From positions 3,100,001 through 3,164,000 of the forward strand of contig NZ_REFU01000001.1 in NCBI RefSeq assembly GCF_003688915.1: DNA of 64,000 bases, read 5' to 3'. The position numbers and the translations under genes were made by a program. Each line of letters starts with the position of its first letter. Positions within the stretch are counted from its first letter, which is position 1. The stretch comes from Rhodococcus sp. SBT000017 (lineage in GTDB: Bacteria; Actinomycetota; Actinomycetes; Mycobacteriales; Mycobacteriaceae). Shown here piece after piece: positions 1 through 9,900 of this stretch. Below the pieces are notes generated by a model that saw nothing but the letters and a program-made list of their open reading frames with translations, ran no database searches and had not been told where the DNA came from.

Positions 1-124
1 TGCGGCTTCACGCTGTAGGTGGCCTGTCTAAGCGGCCGAGAGGACTCGAAGAAGGGAATTGCAAGTCGTGGGCGACGAACTGGCGACGGCGCAGGCGGTT
101 GACGGTCTTCGCCCTGAACACGAA
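1..124. other. Unassigned left edge
   Basis: No gene can be supported here. Short open frames cross it on both strands, but none has a ribosome binding site or a recognisable domain. It lies downstream of the PEP carboxykinase terminator and may hold the promoter or the end of a neighbouring gene outside the window. Confidence 0.3.
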
Positions 125-156
125 ATGCCGGGCCCGCAGATTTGCGGACCCGGCAT
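125..156 (-). terminator. Hairpin terminator of pckG
   Basis: A 13-base stem (125-137 against 144-156, one G-T type mismatch) with a 6-base loop lies 20 bases beyond the pckG stop. On the minus strand it is followed by a short TTT run. This fits an intrinsic terminator for the minus-strand transcript; the U-tract is weak, as is common in high-GC actinobacteria. Confidence 0.7.
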
Positions 157-176
157 TATCGCCGCGGCATTGAATA

Positions 177-2006
177 CTACGCGCCCAGGCGCTGCTTGAG
201 GGCGTCGAATTCGTCCTGAATTCCGGTGGGCAGCTTCTCGCCGACGAAGTCGAACCACTCCTGGATCAGCGGGATTTCGGCCTTCCACTCGTCGGTGTTC
301 ACCGCGAGTGCCTCGGCCACGTCCTCGACGGTGGTGTCGAGTCCGTCGATGTCGAGTGCCTCGGCGGTGGGGACCACACCGATCGGGGTCTCGATGCCTG
401 CGGCCTTGTGCTCGATGCGCTCGACGATCCACTTGAGCACGCGCGAGTTCTCACCGAATCCGGGCCACAGGAAGCGCTTGTCGTCCCCGCGACGGAACCA
501 GTTGACGTAGAACACCTTCGGCAGCTTCGACTCGTCGGCGTTCTTGCCGAGGTCGATCCAGTGCTGGAAGTAGTCGCCCACGTTGTAGCCGAGGAACGGC
601 AGCATGGCCATCGGGTCGCGTCGGACGGTTCCGACGGTCCCCTCGGCAGCAGCGGTCTGCTCGGAGCCGACGGTGGCTCCCATGAACACTCCGTGCTGCC
701 AGTCGCGAGCCTCGGTCACCAGCGGAACGGTGGTCTTGCGACGTCCACCGAACAGGATCGCCGAGATCGGCACACCCTTCGGGTCGTCCCACTCCGGAGC
801 CATCGACGGGCACTGAGCCATCGGCACGCAGTAGCGCGAGTTCGGGTGCGCGGCATCGGTTCCGGACTCGGGGGTCCAGTCGTTGCCCTTCCAGTCGATC
901 AGGTGCTCGGGCTTGCCTTCGAGGCCCTCCCACCACACGTCGCCGTCGTCGGTCATGCCGACGTTGGTGAACACCGAGTTGCCCTGGTCGATGGTCTTCA
1001 TCGCGTTGGGGTTCGAGTCCCAGTTGGTGCCGGGTGCGACGCCGAAGAAACCGTATTCGGGGTTCACGGCGTAGAGACGGCCGTCCTCACCGAAACGCAT
1101 CCATGCGATGTCGTCACCGATGGTCTCGGCACGCCAGCCCGGGATGGTCGGCTGGATCATCGCGAGGTTGGTCTTGCCACACGCGGACGGGAATGCAGCG
1201 GCGATGTAGTACGCCTTGTCCTCGGGCGAGATCAGCTTGAGGATCAGCATGTGCTCGGCGAGCCAGCCCTCGTCGCGGGCCATCGCCGACGCGATACGCA
1301 GCGAGTAGCACTTCTTGCCCAGCAAAGCGTTGCCGCCGTAGCCGGATCCGTAGCTCCAGATCTCGCGATCCTCGGGGAACTGAGTGATGTACTTGGTGTC
1401 GTTGCACGGCCACGGGACGTCCGCTTGGCCCTCGGCGAGCGGAGCGCCGAGCGAATGCAGCGCCTTGACGAAGAATCCGTCGTCGCCGATCTTGTCGAGC
1501 GCGGCCTTTCCCATGCGGGTCATCACGCGCATGGACACCACGACGTACTCCGAATCGGTGAGCTCGACACCCAGCTTCGGGTCGGCTGCACCGAGTGGGC
1601 CCATACAGAACGGCACGACGTACATGGTGCGTCCGCGCATGCAACCGCGGTAGAGCTCGGTCATGAGCGTCCGCATCTCGGCGGGGTCCATCCAGTTGTT
1701 GGTGGGACCGGCGTCGATCTCTTCCTTGGAACAGATGTACGTACGCGACTCGACGCGAGCGACGTCCGACGGATCGGAGTTGCCGAGGAACGAGTTGGGC
1801 TTCTTCTCGTCGTTGAGGCGAGTGAAGGTGCCTGCCTCGACCAGCTTGTTGGTCAGGCGCTCCCATTCGGCGTCGGATCCGTCAGCGAACACCACGGATT
1901 CCGGTTCGGTCAGTTCGGCTACCTGGGCAACCCAAGCGAGCAGTTCTTTGTGTCGAGTCGGCACGTTGTCGGTGCTGCTCAAACCGGGAATGGTGGCTGA
2001 GGTCAT
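177..2006 (-). CDS. pckG: Phosphoenolpyruvate carboxykinase (GTP)
   Basis: Cytosolic enzyme that converts oxaloacetate and GTP to PEP, CO2 and GDP, the first committed step of gluconeogenesis. The 609-residue length is normal for the GTP-dependent class. The class-specific P-loop [10 protein letters not shown] lies at about residues 271-280, the metal/nucleotide motif GDDIAWM at about 297-303, and the [11 protein letters not shown] segment follows further on. The ATG start has AGGAG eight bases upstream. It sits upstream (in genomic order) of the paired GTPases and trmB exactly as mycobacterial pckA does, which supports orthology. Nothing is unusual about the gene. Confidence 0.96.
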   Translation of the reverse strand: MTSATIPGLSSTDNVPTRHKELLAWVAQVAELTEPESVVFADGSDAEWERLTNKLVEAGTFTRLNDEKKPNSFLGNSDPSDVARVESRTYICSKEEIDAGPTNNWMDPAEMRTLMTELYRGCMRGRTMYVVPFCMGPLGAADPKLGVELTDSEYVVVSMRVMTRMGKAALDKIGDDGFFVKALHSLGAPLAEGQADVPWPCNDTKYITQFPEDREIWSYGSGYGGNALLGKKCYSLRIASAMARDEGWLAEHMLILKLISPEDKAYYIAAAFPSACGKTNLAMIQPTIPGWRAETIGDDIAWMRFGEDGRLYAVNPEYGFFGVAPGTNWDSNPNAMKTIDQGNSVFTNVGMTDDGDVWWEGLEGKPEHLIDWKGNDWTPESGTDAAHPNSRYCVPMAQCPSMAPEWDDPKGVPISAILFGGRRKTTVPLVTEARDWQHGVFMGATVGSEQTAAAEGTVGTVRRDPMAMLPFLGYNVGDYFQHWIDLGKNADESKLPKVFYVNWFRRGDDKRFLWPGFGENSRVLKWIVERIEHKAAGIETPIGVVPTAEALDIDGLDTTVEDVAEALAVNTDEWKAEIPLIQEWFDFVGEKLPTGIQDEFDALKQRLGA

Positions 2007-2315
2007 CTAACTCTCCTGGGGTGAGCCGGAACCGGGAAGTACTCGCACGATCACTGTGGGCAAACATGCGCGAGCAGATCTCGGTTTTCCCCTCTCGGCG
2101 GGGCGCTGCTCGACCGTTCGAGCCGCAGTACACCATCGTAACGGGTACAGCAAGCCGAGGGTCGAGCGCCGGGTGTCCTGGTATTCAGGTTAACGCCGAG
2201 CGACGTAAATCCGGAAACAGGGTGTTGTCCGATTAGTCACAGGACCGATTCAGATAGGGAAAGATCCGCGCAAGAAGGCGTCTACCAGCGGCGACGCCCA
2301 TTCAGGACGGACGGA
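2007..2315. other. Intergenic region, pckG promoter side
   Basis: About 310 bases without a gene. It should hold the pckG promoter reading leftward. A minus-strand TACGAT at 2135-2140 fits the TANNNT -10 pattern but has no good -35 partner. I see no hairpin, repeat or riboswitch fold that I would defend. Confidence 0.4.
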
Positions 2316-2618
2316 CTACAGCTCGCCCGATTCGGTCATTTCGCCCCGGCCGATACCGTTCGCTTCTCGAAAAATTTCCCAGGATCGGTACTGCCCGTCA
2401 CGTCCGAACGCCGTGAACTTGTCCGTCACACCGTCACCGTCGACGTCGGTCGCCACGGTCATCCCGGCGTCGGTACGTCGTACGGTTGTCTCGTAGTGGC
2501 CGTCCCCGTCGAGATCGAACAGGTCCGTCGAGACCGTGGGCGCACCCGGATCGTCCACATCGTGAGGTTCGACCTCCGTGAGGAAGCCCCCTGCTGCGAC
2601 GCCATCCACCGCGATCAT
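2316..2618 (-). CDS. Small DxDGDG-rich protein of unknown function
   Basis: A 100-residue acidic protein without signal peptide or membrane segment. Two DxDGDG-type motifs, DLDGDG at about 34-39 and DVDGDG near 58-63, resemble calcium-binding loops of EF-hand, dockerin or thrombospondin type-3 repeats; each is followed by an aromatic or hydrophobic strand. Actinobacterial proteins with this layout are annotated only as conserved hypotheticals. The ATG is preceded by GAGGAG. It is read in the same direction as the GTPase gene 47 bases upstream and could be its last operon member. Calcium binding is an inference from the motifs. Confidence 0.75.
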   Translation of the reverse strand: MIAVDGVAAGGFLTEVEPHDVDDPGAPTVSTDLFDLDGDGHYETTVRRTDAGMTVATDVDGDGVTDKFTAFGRDGQYRSWEIFREANGIGRGEMTESGEL

Positions 2619-2665
2619 CGACGCTCCTCACCTCGACCAACGAACCCGACCAACCGACACTGCAC

Positions 2666-4228
2666 CTACTGACTCCGACGCACCGGCTCGCCGATCGGTT
2701 CCACCTGTGCAGGAGAGACGATCGGTTCCACCTGTGCAGGAGAGAAATGGACGGGTTCGCGGGCAACGAACACACCACGATCGGGTCCGCGGAATCGCTC
2801 GAGCCCCCGCTCGAGTGCCGACAGATCGCGATCGCAGGCGGACAGCAGCGCCGATCGGTGGTCGGCGAGCCGACGCAGCTCGGCGTCCACCTCGGCAAGT
2901 GCGACGTCGATGCGGGCCACTGCGTCCCGGTCTGCAGTCGAGACGGCGGACGCAAGCGCCGACTCGGCATCGAGAATCCGCGAGAGCAGTCGCTGCTCCA
3001 CCGACGATTTCACCCGGGCCAGGCTTTCCTGCGTCCAGCCGCGCAGGTGGGCGCGGTCGGCCACCAGCGCCCGTGACCGCGTGATCCACCAGGCGAGCGC
3101 ACCACCGAGAACGAGGGTGATCACGGTGTTGGCAACCGCCCAGGCCGGCACCAGCGCCATCGGCGACACCACCAGCCGCCCGAGTCCTACCCCCGCCGAC
3201 GCGCCGAGAAAGATCATGACGACATCCTCGATCCCTCGACGCCGGGACGGCTCCCCGATGTCGAGCGGGGCGTCCGCGACACTCGGTTCCGCCTGCAGCA
3301 GCGTGAGCCCGAGATCGGTCTCCACTGCCCGCAACCGGGCCGTCAGCGCCGCGTCGGCTCGATTCCTGACTCCGCGCGCGGACTCGGCGACATGCGCTGG
3401 AAGATGAGTGAGTTCGGCACGTCCTGACCCGTCGATCGTGCGTTTGACCTCGGCAACCAGGGCGCGAAAGTCTTCGGCGGCGGCATGGAGAGACTCCACG
3501 CGTACCCGTTGAATTCGATTGTGCAGCAGCGCCCGTCGATCGCCACCGAGATTGTCCCGTTCGCCGACGAGCTCGGCTCGCCTCGCACGGAGTTCGGCCG
3601 TATCACTGCCACCGGTCACCGCGCGCGCCCTTGCCACGATCGACGCTCTGGCTCCGGCCGCGCAGTCCTGCACTGCCGCAGAATATTTGCGCTGGGATCC
3701 GAGAGCCGTGGCCTGCAGGAGCAGCGCGCCCAGGCGGTCCGCCACTGCTCCGAGACCCGACTCCGCGGACATCGCGGCGTCACCGGTCTCCCGACCTGTC
3801 CGCGCCAACCGAACCGAGATCGGGTGGAACGTGCACTCCACCGCCCGTGGGACGCACTCGTCAACGACATCACTGTCGACGGAGACCACCTCACGCCAGT
3901 GCCGATGCACGTCGATCTTGTTCACCACGAACACGACCGGCGTGGATTCGAGGGCTGCTCGCCACTGCTCGACTTCGACGCGGCCCACCGGAGCCGACGC
4001 GTCGACGACGATCATCACGACGGCGGCATCGGCCATGGAGTCGGTGAAGTGGATGGCGGCACCGCCGAGACGGGACAGCTCGCGGCGCAGTTCGGACTTG
4101 CCCGACCCTGCAGTACCGGTGAGGTGAACCCCGGCGGGTCGACTGACCCTGGCTCGTTCGATCTCGTCGAGTGCACCCGAATTCCAGCGTCGTAGAACGC
4201 TTTTCATGTCTTCCGACAGCGGGGTCAT
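2666..4228 (-). CDS. Membrane-anchored P-loop GTPase (Rv0210-position)
   Basis: A 520-residue protein with a Walker A GTAGSGKS at 38-45, a hydrophobic strand ending in D76 and a G4 motif NKID at 103-106, so a GTPase fold at the N-terminus. The middle is helical and charged; two membrane segments lie at about 336-381, followed by more coiled helix. This layout recalls bacterial dynamin-like proteins, but I cannot assign it firmly. Its ATG overlaps the stop of the upstream GTPase by four bases (ATGA), so the two are translationally coupled. The position between pckG and trmB matches mycobacterial Rv0210. The last 20 residues contain a duplicated SPAQVEPI block caused by a 27-bp tandem repeat. 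Confidence 0.8.
   Translation of the reverse strand: MTPLSEDMKSVLRRWNSGALDEIERARVSRPAGVHLTGTAGSGKSELRRELSRLGGAAIHFTDSMADAAVVMIVVDASAPVGRVEVEQWRAALESTPVVFVVNKIDVHRHWREVVSVDSDVVDECVPRAVECTFHPISVRLARTGRETGDAAMSAESGLGAVADRLGALLLQATALGSQRKYSAAVQDCAAGARASIVARARAVTGGSDTAELRARRAELVGERDNLGGDRRALLHNRIQRVRVESLHAAAEDFRALVAEVKRTIDGSGRAELTHLPAHVAESARGVRNRADAALTARLRAVETDLGLTLLQAEPSVADAPLDIGEPSRRRGIEDVVMIFLGASAGVGLGRLVVSPMALVPAWAVANTVITLVLGGALAWWITRSRALVADRAHLRGWTQESLARVKSSVEQRLLSRILDAESALASAVSTADRDAVARIDVALAEVDAELRRLADHRSALLSACDRDLSALERGLERFRGPDRGVFVAREPVHFSPAQVEPIVSPAQVEPIGEPVRRSQ
2692..2745 (-). repeat. Perfect 27-bp tandem duplication in GTPase gene
   Basis: The bases 2692-2718 are repeated exactly at 2719-2745. 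The duplication is in frame and doubles an SPAQVEPIV block near the C-terminus of the GTPase. Identity over the full unit suggests a recent slippage event. Confidence 0.9.
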
Positions 4229-5334
4229 CCGCGCAGCATTCGTACGTGCCCTCGGCACAGTGCGAGGGCCGAGCGACGCACGTCGGGGTCCCCGGCAGCG
4301 GCAGCCCGCTGCTTCCACAGCACCGCCTGCTCCAGCGTGACCTGTTCCGAACCGGTCTCGATCGGCACCCCGAGACGCAGAGCCGCGTGGCGCATCTCGG
4401 CAGCCACCGCCTCGTCCGAGGCCAGGTACGACTCGACGGCGTCACGAACCCGCCGGTGGCCGGCGGAGATCTGTTGCACTCTGCGATGCAGCTCGGCGTC
4501 CCGAGCCCCCGCGGCCGCCGACACGGCCGCGGAGACCGCAGCGATCAGGGCATCGGCACCGGTGGCGTCGGCCAGCATGCGCACCGCCTCACCGTCGGAC
4601 ACAGCCGTTGACCGCTGCAGCACCTCGACGAGCAGGGCGAGACCACGCAGTTCGATGCATTCGATCAGCGCTTCTCTGCGACGCGTCGACACCGCGAGGT
4701 CGGCGGCACGAAACCGATCGACGGTCATCAGGTCGGTCGGACGCAGATCGGCCGCTGCGACGGCACGCACGTCGGCCATGTCCAGAGGCGCACCGGCTCG
4801 GCCCACTCCCCGCAATCCCGCCGCGGTGGTTCCCATCACCGGCAGAACGGTCCGCCCCAGCTGCTCCGAGGCCGCTGCGGCCGCGGCTGCGGGATCGTCG
4901 AGGGTGTCCGCCTTCGTCAGCACGACGACGGTCCCGTCCAGGGCATCTCTCGGCCGAGAACTCAGCAGTGCGGTGTCGACGGGCGAGACCGCACCCGCGA
5001 TCACGTGGACGAGCACCTCGCCCTCGCTGCTGTCCGTTCTGCCCTCGCGCCATCGAACATCGAGGCCGTCGGCGTCGAGCGGCACCGACTCGAGAACGGC
5101 GAGAACCGCGGATTTCCCGACGCCTGCGCGGCCGGTCACCCGTGCGGTCATCGGCCGCAGGCGGTCGTGGACGGCGGTGTCGACGGCCTCACGCGCGTCG
5201 CTCGACGCAGCGCGGTCACGCAACAGGCCCAGACCGGCCTCGGCGACATCCATGATCGATTCCCCCAACAAACGCCCCGCCGCCCACGTCGAGAGGCGAC
5301 GCACAGCCCCCTGCTGCGGCACCGATTCTGGCAC
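4225..5334 (-). CDS. P-loop GTPase-like protein (Rv0209-position)
   Basis: A 369-residue protein with Walker A GRAGVGKS at 68-75 and a G4-like TKAD near residue 140, but no clear membrane segment. The body is rich in Ala, Arg and Asp and looks helical. It is the upstream partner of the membrane-anchored GTPase, joined by an ATGA overlap, and corresponds in position to mycobacterial Rv0209. Two-gene GTPase pairs of this type resemble dynamin-like tandem pairs (such as IniA/IniC), where the partners assemble on membranes; that role is inferred here. An internal ATG at 5253 (MDVAEAG) is an alternative start. Confidence 0.78.
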   Translation of the reverse strand: MPESVPQQGAVRRLSTWAAGRLLGESIMDVAEAGLGLLRDRAASSDAREAVDTAVHDRLRPMTARVTGRAGVGKSAVLAVLESVPLDADGLDVRWREGRTDSSEGEVLVHVIAGAVSPVDTALLSSRPRDALDGTVVVLTKADTLDDPAAAAAAASEQLGRTVLPVMGTTAAGLRGVGRAGAPLDMADVRAVAAADLRPTDLMTVDRFRAADLAVSTRRREALIECIELRGLALLVEVLQRSTAVSDGEAVRMLADATGADALIAAVSAAVSAAAGARDAELHRRVQQISAGHRRVRDAVESYLASDEAVAAEMRHAALRLGVPIETGSEQVTLEQAVLWKQRAAAAGDPDVRRSALALCRGHVRMLRG

Positions 5335-5471
5335 ACACGCGCGCTCACGAGCCGACCGAAAGGAATTGCACCGTTGTAATTAGTCGGTCTCGTCCCACCG
5401 CTGATCAGCGGCAGGACGGCAAGTCTCAACTTCAACTCGAGACCCACCTGTCACACGCCCCGTCGATGCGC

Positions 5472-5483
5472 GACAATGGACCG
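5472..5483 (+). promoter_or_regulatory. Leaderless -10 of trmB
   Basis: GACAAT at 5472-5477 is a near-consensus TANNNT box, followed by six bases and then the GTG at 5484. No Shine-Dalgarno sequence precedes either candidate start, so leaderless translation from the GTG is the best reading. Confidence 0.5.
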
Positions 5484-6224
5484 GTGAACGAGCCCCAGGA
5501 CCCCTCTGTCGACACCGAGGAGAATGCCGTGAAGACCCAGGAACGGGGCTCACGGCTCTACCCCCGCGTGACGAGTTTCCGCTCTCGGCGCGGAGCGCTG
5601 ACCGAAGCGCAGCAGACCACCTGGGACAACCTGTGGCCGCGTATCGGCCGTGACGTCGCCGACGACCAGATCGACATCGACGCCTGGTTCGGGCGCAGCG
5701 GCCCGGCGATTCTCGAGATCGGCTCGGGCACGGGCACGGCCACCACGGCGATGGCCTCGGCCGAGCCGCACGTCAATCTCATGGCCGTCGAGGTCTATCG
5801 ACCCGGCCTGGCCCAGACACTGCAGCAGATCGAACGAGAGGGCATCGAGAACGTTCGGTTGCTGCGTGGTGATGCGATGGACGTGCTCGAGAACATGCTG
5901 TCCTCGGAGTCGCTGACCGGCGTCCGCGTCTTCTTCCCCGACCCGTGGCCAAAGGTTCGACACCACAAGCGTCGCCTGCTGCAGGGTCCGACGTTCGCGA
6001 TGATCGCGGATCGGTTGAGGCCCGGTGGCGTTCTGCACGTGGCAACCGATCATGCCGAATACGCTGAGTGGATTGCCGAGGCCGGGAACGCCGAGCCCGG
6101 TTTGACCGTTCTCGATTGGGAATCGCCCATGACACACGAGCGACCGGTGACCAAGTTCGAGGGCAAGGCACAGCTGGTCGGTAGCTCGGTGACGGAATTG
6201 ATCTGGGGAAAGAAGACAGCATGA
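5484..6224 (+). CDS. trmB: tRNA (guanine-N7)-methyltransferase
   Basis: Class I SAM-dependent enzyme that makes m7G46 in tRNA. The 246-residue protein (from the GTG; an ATG at 5466 would add six) has the SAM motif ILEIGSGTG at about 76-84, GDAMDVL in the middle and the family signature FPDPWPKVRHHKRR near 150. The stretch before residue 30 is poorly conserved in the family. Its stop overlaps the start of the NYN gene (ATGA), and both are in the order seen in mycobacteria, upstream of mmpL3. Confidence 0.95.
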   Translation: MNEPQDPSVDTEENAVKTQERGSRLYPRVTSFRSRRGALTEAQQTTWDNLWPRIGRDVADDQIDIDAWFGRSGPAILEIGSGTGTATTAMASAEPHVNLMAVEVYRPGLAQTLQQIEREGIENVRLLRGDAMDVLENMLSSESLTGVRVFFPDPWPKVRHHKRRLLQGPTFAMIADRLRPGGVLHVATDHAEYAEWIAEAGNAEPGLTVLDWESPMTHERPVTKFEGKAQLVGSSVTELIWGKKTA

Positions 6225-6925
6225 GCGTCAGTACGGACATGCCCGACACCGTGGTCGACCCCTCAGAACTCGGCGCGATCGGTGAAACGCGCCACAGCAA
6301 ACGCGTCCTGCTGGTGTGGGACGCCCCGAACCTGGACATGGGACTCGGCGCAATTCTGGGTGGCCGACCCACCGCCGCCTACCGTCCGCGCTTCGATGCC
6401 CTGGGCCGATGGCTGCTCAGCCGCACCGCCGAACTCTCCACCTCCGGCACCGCGACGCTCGAACCCGAGGCCACGGTGTTCACCAACATCGCCCCCGGCA
6501 GCGCCGATGTGGTCCGACCCTGGGTCGAAGCATTGCGTAACGTGGGCTTCGCGGTGTTCGCCAAGCCCAAGGTCGACGAAGACAGTGACGTCGACGCAGA
6601 CATGCTCGACCACATCGACTTCCGCAACCGTGACGGCGGCCTCGCCGGAGTCATGGTCGCGTCCGCCGACGGTCAGGCGTTCAAGGGTCCGCTGGAGGCC
6701 ATCGCAGCAACCGGAGTGCCCGTACAGGTGCTGGGCTTCCGGGAGCACGCAAGCTGGGCTGTCACGTCGGACATCCTGGAATTCCTCGACCTCGAGGACA
6801 TCCCGGGCGTCTTCCGTGAGCCACTGCCACGGGTGAGTCTGGATTCGCTTCCCGACGAAGGCGCGTGGCTGCAGCCCTTCCGACCGCTGTCCGCCCTGCT
6901 CGTCGGGCGCCAAGGAGTTTCTTAA
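6221..6925 (+). CDS. NYN domain protein (Rv0207c-like)
   Basis: A 234-residue protein with a PIN-like NYN fold: the acidic positions are visible in VWDAPNLD near residue 32, DVDADMLDH near 126 and SADGQAF near 148. NYN domains are metal-dependent RNases, so an RNA-cleaving role is likely but not shown. It is coupled to trmB by a four-base overlap, and mmpL3 starts on the base after its TAA. This trmB-NYN-mmpL3 order is conserved in mycobacteria, where the protein is also uncharacterised. Confidence 0.85.
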   Translation: MSVSTDMPDTVVDPSELGAIGETRHSKRVLLVWDAPNLDMGLGAILGGRPTAAYRPRFDALGRWLLSRTAELSTSGTATLEPEATVFTNIAPGSADVVRPWVEALRNVGFAVFAKPKVDEDSDVDADMLDHIDFRNRDGGLAGVMVASADGQAFKGPLEAIAATGVPVQVLGFREHASWAVTSDILEFLDLEDIPGVFREPLPRVSLDSLPDEGAWLQPFRPLSALLVGRQGVS

Positions 6926-9900
6926 GTGTTCGCCAGATGGGGAGACATCGTCTACCGCCTGCGGTACACCGTTATCGGTGTCATGGTGGCCGGGCTGCTG
7001 GGCTTCGCTGCCTACGGTCTCGATCTGGGCAGCCATCTCAGTCAGAGCGGTTGGGACGATCCGACGTCGGAATCGGCCCAGGCTGCCCGTCTGGCGGACA
7101 CCACGTTCGGTCGCGACAAGCAGGGTGACGTCATCGTCCTCTACACCGCGCCCGAGGGATCGACGATCGACGATCCCGAGTTCCAATCCGAGATCGTGGC
7201 CAATCTCGACTCCCTCGCCGCCGACCACCCGGACCAGATCGAGAAGGTCAACGGCAGCTACTTCCGCACGGCGACTGCTCCGAACCTCGCCGCACTCGGC
7301 ACCACCGACAAGCAACACGCCATCGCCAGCATTGCGATCGCCGGTGCCAACGACACCGAACTGACCAACAACTTCCAGGCCGTCAAGGACGTCTTCTACA
7401 TCGACGGCGTGGACGTGCAGGTGACCGGCCTGCAGGCCGTCGCAGGCGCGTTGCAGTCGACGATGGCCGGCGACATCAAGCGCATGGAGATCCTCGCCAT
7501 CCCCGCCGTCGCGGTGCTGCTGTTCTTCATCTTCGGCGGCGTCGTCGCGGCCGCGCTTCCGTTGATCATCGGCGGCCTGACGGTCGTCGGAGCCAACGGC
7601 ATCGTGAAGGTGTTCACCAACTTCACCGAGGTCAACTCCTTCGTCGCACCCGTGGTCTCGCTCGTGGGCCTCGGCCTGGCCATCGACTACGGATTGTTCA
7701 TCGTCTCGAGATTCCGAGAAGAACTGGGCGACGGCTACTCGACGCCACAGGCCGTGCGCAGGACGGTCATGACGGCCGGTCGTACCGTGGTGTTCTCCGC
7801 GACGATGATCGTCGCGTCCCTGGGTGGTCTGTTGCTGTTCCCGCAGGGCTTCCTCAAGTCGGTGGCCTACGGCTCGATCGCCACCGTCGCACTCGCCGCG
7901 CTGACGGCCATCACGATCCTGCCCGCTATGCTCGCGATCCTCGGCCCACGTGTCGACGCACTCGGTCTCAAGTTCATGCGCAAGACCAAGTCCAGCGAGG
8001 AGATCGAGAACGGCATGTGGGGCCGGCTCACCCGCTGGGTGATGCGCAATCCCGTCAAGGTCACCATCCCGATCGTGCTCGGCCTGGTACTCCTGACGCT
8101 GCCCGTCGGCAACATCAAGTTCGGCGGCATCAACGAGACCTACCTGCCTCCCGACAACGTCACCCGTGAAGCGCAGGGCGAGTTCGATTCGCTGTTCCCA
8201 GGCCAGCGGACCGAGCCCATCAAGTTGGTCATCGAGGACGCGCAGGGTCCCACGCTCGCGGCGATCACCACGCAGGCCAACAACGCTCCCGGCCTGGTCG
8301 AGCCGTTCTCCCCGGTCGGTGCCAGCAAGGACGGAATCATCGTCTTCAAGGCCGGACTGGTCGATCGCAACGACTCCAAGCCCGCCATCGACTTCCTGCG
8401 CAGTATCGACGTGCCGGAGGGCGCGACGGTCCTCGTCGGCGGTACCCCTGCCATCGAGCAGGACTCCATCAGTGCACTCATCGACAAGTTGCCGCTGATG
8501 GCAGTGCTCGTGGTGTTCATCGTGACGCTGCTGATGTTCTTGACGTTCGGATCGTTGGTGTTGCCGATCAAGGCGGTGCTCATGACCGTCCTCGGTCTCG
8601 GTGCCACCATGGGCATCCTGACGTGGATATTCATCGACGGCAACGGTGCGGGGCTGATGAATTTCACCCCTGGGCCGATCATGGCTCCGGTATTGGTGCT
8701 GATCATCTCGATTGTGTTCGGCTTGTCCACGGACTACGAGGTGTTCCTACTCTCTCGTATGGTCGAGGCGCGCGAAAAGGGCGCCAGCACAAGCGAAGCC
8801 ATCCGTATCGGAACCTCGCATACCGGACGCATCATCACCGCTGCGGCGCTGATCCTCATCGTCGTCACCGGAGCGTTCGCGTTCTCCGATCTGGTGATGA
8901 TGAAGTACATCGCCTACGGAATGATCGCGGCCCTCATCATCGACGCCACCCTCATCCGCATGTTCCTCGTGCCTGCCACGATGAAACTGCTCGGCGACGA
9001 CTGCTGGTGGGCCCCGCAGTGGATGAAGCGCATTCAGCGCAAGCTCGGACTCGGCGAGACGATTCTGGAGGACGAGTTGCTCGCCATCGACGACGTGCCC
9101 GAGCTCGCGCTCGCAGGCGGTGCACCGTCGAGTACGGTCGCGCCGCCGATGCGTCCGCAACCGCGCCGCAACGAGCCGCTCACCGAACCCATTCCCGTGG
9201 TCGCACCGCACGGTGGCGGACCCATTCGAGCGACCCACGCCGCGAAGGAAGAATCCCGACGCAGTGTGACGGGGCGTCCGGCAACCCCACCCGAGCCGAC
9301 CCGCGCGGCTCCCGCCACACCTCCGGCACCGGCTGCTCGACCTACCCCCACTCCTCCTCGGGCCGAGGCTGCTCCGCAGGAACGACCCGCTCCCAGGCCT
9401 GCCCCGAGCCGACCGGTGGCACCGCGCCCGACCGTCGAACCGGAACCGACCCAGGCAGCAGACGTCGTCCGGCCCGCACCTCCGGTCAACCCGGTGGCTG
9501 CTCCCCCGACGGCTCAGCCGCCCCGCGCACCGAGCCCGTCCGCACCGCCGCCGAGCCGAGCCCGGGCCGCTCGCGCACCTCGCGCCGAGGAACCGGACTC
9601 TCGTTCCATCGAGAGCTGGCTCGCCGACCTGCGAGCACCCAGCGCATCACCACCCCCGAGCACAACGCGCAACGGTTCCACCGCGAACGGCTCCGATCAC
9701 AACGGCTCCAACGCCAACGGCTCGAACCACAGCGGTCACGACGAGAACAGCTCGACGCAGAGCCGTTCCGAACGCAACGGCCACAGCAACAACGGGTCCG
9801 AACGCCATGGGTCCGAACGCAACGGCACCAACGGCGCCAACGGGTCCGAGAGCAACGGCCACAGCAACGGATCCGCGTCGAGCGAATCCCCGTCCGAGAA

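Noticed and set aside
1..198. Possible end of a plus-strand gene at the left edge
   Set aside because: The frame runs through the pckG terminator hairpin and into pckG itself; no recognisable protein ending.
408..2000. Long open frame on the plus strand opposite pckG
   Set aside because: High-GC mirror of a real gene; its protein is rich in His, Arg, Val and Gly with no family pattern, and pckG on the other strand is unmistakable.
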